Assembly: GCA_964440655.1 (NCBI GenBank)
Contig: CAYTTA010000069.1
Span: forward strand, 1-7,805
Source: CAYTTA01 sp964440655
GTDB taxonomy: Bacteria; Bacteroidota; Rhodothermia; Balneolales; Balneolaceae
Length of the DNA stretch: 7,805 nt
Direction: 5' to 3'
Shown here piece by piece: positions 6,836 through 7,805 of this stretch (position 1 is its first letter; every line of letters begins with the position of its first letter). Under the pieces are notes generated by a model. That model saw only the letters and a list, made by a program, of their open reading frames with translations. It was not told the origin of the DNA and made no database searches. The position numbers and the translations under genes are program-made.

Positions 6836-6864
6836 ATGCGGCATGCGGCACATCGACATGCGGC
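6836..6864. repeat. Three direct copies of ATGCGGC
   Basis: Copies lie at 6836-6842, 6843-6849 (tandem) and 6858-6864 on the plus strand, with the last copy 15 nt after the second. The array is upstream of both divergent genes and could be a regulator binding array. No known operator was recognised. Confidence 0.45.
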
Positions 6865-6921
6865 CACGCTACGACAGAATGCATCATGCTGGGGACCAGA
6901 GGATCACCAACTATTAATGGT

Positions 6922-6997
6922 CCGGGAACTTCTCCCGGGGATTATCCGGGGAACTGCTCCTGGAGTGGCCGGGGTTTCCGAACCGGGAATTGCCCGG
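6922..6997 (+). repeat. Cluster of small GC hairpins before the wzi-like gene
   Basis: CCGGGA-ACTTC-TCCCGG (6922-6938) is a perfect 6-bp stem with a 5-nt loop. CCGGG-AATTG-CCCGG (6983-6997) is a perfect 5-bp stem with a 5-nt loop that ends 11 nt before the chosen GTG start. Between them lies a partial copy of the first unit starting at 6945 (TCCGGGGAACTGCTCC). No T-run follows either stem, so these are not terminators. They may structure the mRNA leader around the ribosome-binding region. Confidence 0.45.
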
Positions 6998-7008
6998 ATT
7001 GCCGTTCC

Positions 7009-7805
7009 GTGAGCCGGCCGGGTGTTCCCATCCCCCTGCCGGTCGCTCTGGTCCTCCTGTTCATGGTCCTGGCAGTTCCTTTGCTTCTTCTCCCCGGCAG
7101 TGCCGATGCACAGTCCCTGCCGATCGGTGAGCTCGAGGATGAGCAGCTTCGACTTCAGCTGCTTCTGAACAACCCGGAGGGAATCTCCACGGTAAACCGC
7201 CCCTTCTCCCTGAAGAGCTATGACCGGGTGATGGCCGATGTCTCCCACCTGCCCGGATGGTGGAACCGGCCGATCCGAAGTTCCATCGGACTCTTGCCGG
7301 GCGGACTCCCACTGGGCCTGCAGGCCGGACTTCATCCGGTTCTCCTGCGCGCCACTCACAACACCCGTCTGCCCCACGGCGAGAACAACCAGGCCGCCTG
7401 GTACGGAAAAGGGGTGAATCCCGAATGGATGGGTGGCGTCTGGCTCTCCTCCGACTACCTTACGATTTCGATCCAGCCCCATGTGGTATGGCAGCAGAAT
7501 AAGGACTTCCTGTACCCCCGGTTCGTCTTCACCGACAGCAAGGGGGGGATCCGTTATGTCGCCGAAGGGATAGGGAACGTAATCGACGCTCCTTTCCGCT
7601 TCGGTCCCGATCCCTGGTGGACCTTCGACTGGGGTTACTCTTCCGTACGGGTCCACTATGACAAACTGGAAGCGGGAGTGAGCAGCGAACCGCTCTGGTG
7701 GGGTCCGGCGGTCCGCTACGCCCTCATGATGAGCAACAACGCACCCGGCATTCCCCATGCGTTTGTGGGTACCCGGGAACCGGTCCGTCTCCCCTGGGTA
7801 GGGCA
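7009..7805 (+). CDS. Capsule assembly Wzi-family outer-membrane protein, N-terminal part
   Basis: Wzi-family proteins are outer-membrane beta-barrels that help anchor or assemble surface polysaccharide. 265 residues are visible; the gene runs past the window edge. From the GTG at 7009 the protein begins with a Sec-type signal: short Arg-containing n-region, hydrophobic PVALVLLFMVLAVPLLLL (10-27) and likely cleavage after GSADA, before QSLPI. Family features include LPHGENNQAAWYGKGVNPEW (121-140), aromatic amphipathic strands such as WLSSDYLTISIQPHVVWQQN, RFGPDPWWTFDWGYSSVRV, LWWGPAVRYALMMSNNAPGI, and PHAFVGTREPV. The LWWGP...LMMSNNAPG stretch is the most characteristic. The start is uncertain: ATG 7063 would truncate the signal and ATG 6886 would put about 40 non-signal residues before it, so GTG 7009 gives the most sensible protein. 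It is divergent from the sulfate-activation genes, linking them to a surface-polysaccharide locus. Confidence 0.85.
   Translation, partial: MSRPGVPIPLPVALVLLFMVLAVPLLLLPGSADAQSLPIGELEDEQLRLQLLLNNPEGISTVNRPFSLKSYDRVMADVSHLPGWWNRPIRSSIGLLPGGLPLGLQAGLHPVLLRATHNTRLPHGENNQAAWYGKGVNPEWMGGVWLSSDYLTISIQPHVVWQQNKDFLYPRFVFTDSKGGIRYVAEGIGNVIDAPFRFGPDPWWTFDWGYSSVRVHYDKLEAGVSSEPLWWGPAVRYALMMSNNAPGIPHAFVGTREPVRLPWVG

Larger units (their letters stand above)
6652..7008. other. Divergent intergenic region between permease and wzi-like genes
   Basis: This 357-bp stretch must hold control signals for both the minus-strand permease and the plus-strand wzi-like gene. From the permease side it contains a candidate promoter downstream of the terminator: on the minus strand TTGACG (6718-6723), a 17-nt spacer, then AATATC (6695-6700), a good -35 with a poor -10. 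Further up are the terminator hairpin (6722-6768), a possible leader ORF (6746-6787), a purine/pyrimidine-biased tract around 6787-6825, three ATGCGGC copies (6836-6864) and GC-rich hairpins (6922-6997). I found no tRNA and no SAM-I, SAM-II or SAH riboswitch core motif by eye. Confidence 0.6.

Noticed and set aside
6652..6900. SAM or SAH riboswitch before the permease
   Set aside because: The terminator prompted the search, but no conserved SAM-I, SAM-II or SAH core sequences or junction pattern could be seen; a covariance-model search (Infernal with Rfam models) would be decisive.
6904..7758. 284-codon minus-strand open frame opposite the wzi-like gene
   Set aside because: The plus-strand frame has a signal peptide and Wzi motifs. 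The antisense product has no recognisable domain, and its Pro/Gly-rich end is just the hairpin region read backwards.

Overview
The window looks like a surface-polysaccharide region of a Gram-negative bacterium with fairly G+C-rich DNA. Positions 1261-1320 are 37/60 G+C by direct count, and most of 830-7805 looks similar. The Gram-negative call rests on a Wzi-like outer-membrane capsule protein with a Sec signal at the right edge. The CysD subtype, the CysN-CysC fusion and the Wzi family would fit the Bacteroidota/Rhodothermota-Balneolota side of the tree. That placement is inference, and the window holds no rRNA or other marker gene.

Layout. Five genes lie head to tail on the minus strand. 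In transcription order they are an SLC13-type permease with two RCK_C/TrkA_C domains (6651-4888), cysQ (4764-3994), cysD (3838-2930), a cysN-cysC fusion (2794-827) and a GT4-family glycosyltransferase (825-1, cut by the window edge). The permease and a plus-strand wzi-like gene (7009 to beyond 7805) diverge from a 357-bp intergenic region. That region holds a clear intrinsic-terminator hairpin pointing toward the permease, a possible 13-codon leader ORF whose stop lies in the terminator loop, a triple ATGCGGC repeat, and small GC hairpins before wzi.

How the genes work together. The permease probably imports sulfate. CysD and CysN make APS from sulfate and ATP, the CysC domain phosphorylates APS to PAPS, and CysQ removes the PAP left after PAPS is used. 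No PAPS or sulfite reductase is visible. A glycosyltransferase follows after a 1-nt gap and a capsule-type outer-membrane protein diverges from the same control region, so a plausible reading is that PAPS feeds polysaccharide sulfation. No sulfotransferase lies inside the window, so ordinary sulfur assimilation remains possible. The glycosyltransferase is clearly less G+C-rich (24/60 at 541-600), which marks a compositional border at the cysNC/glycosyltransferase junction.

The core genes belong to known families. The least explained parts are the permease leader, a Lys in place of the usual Gly in CysN switch I, and the polysaccharide context of the PAPS genes.
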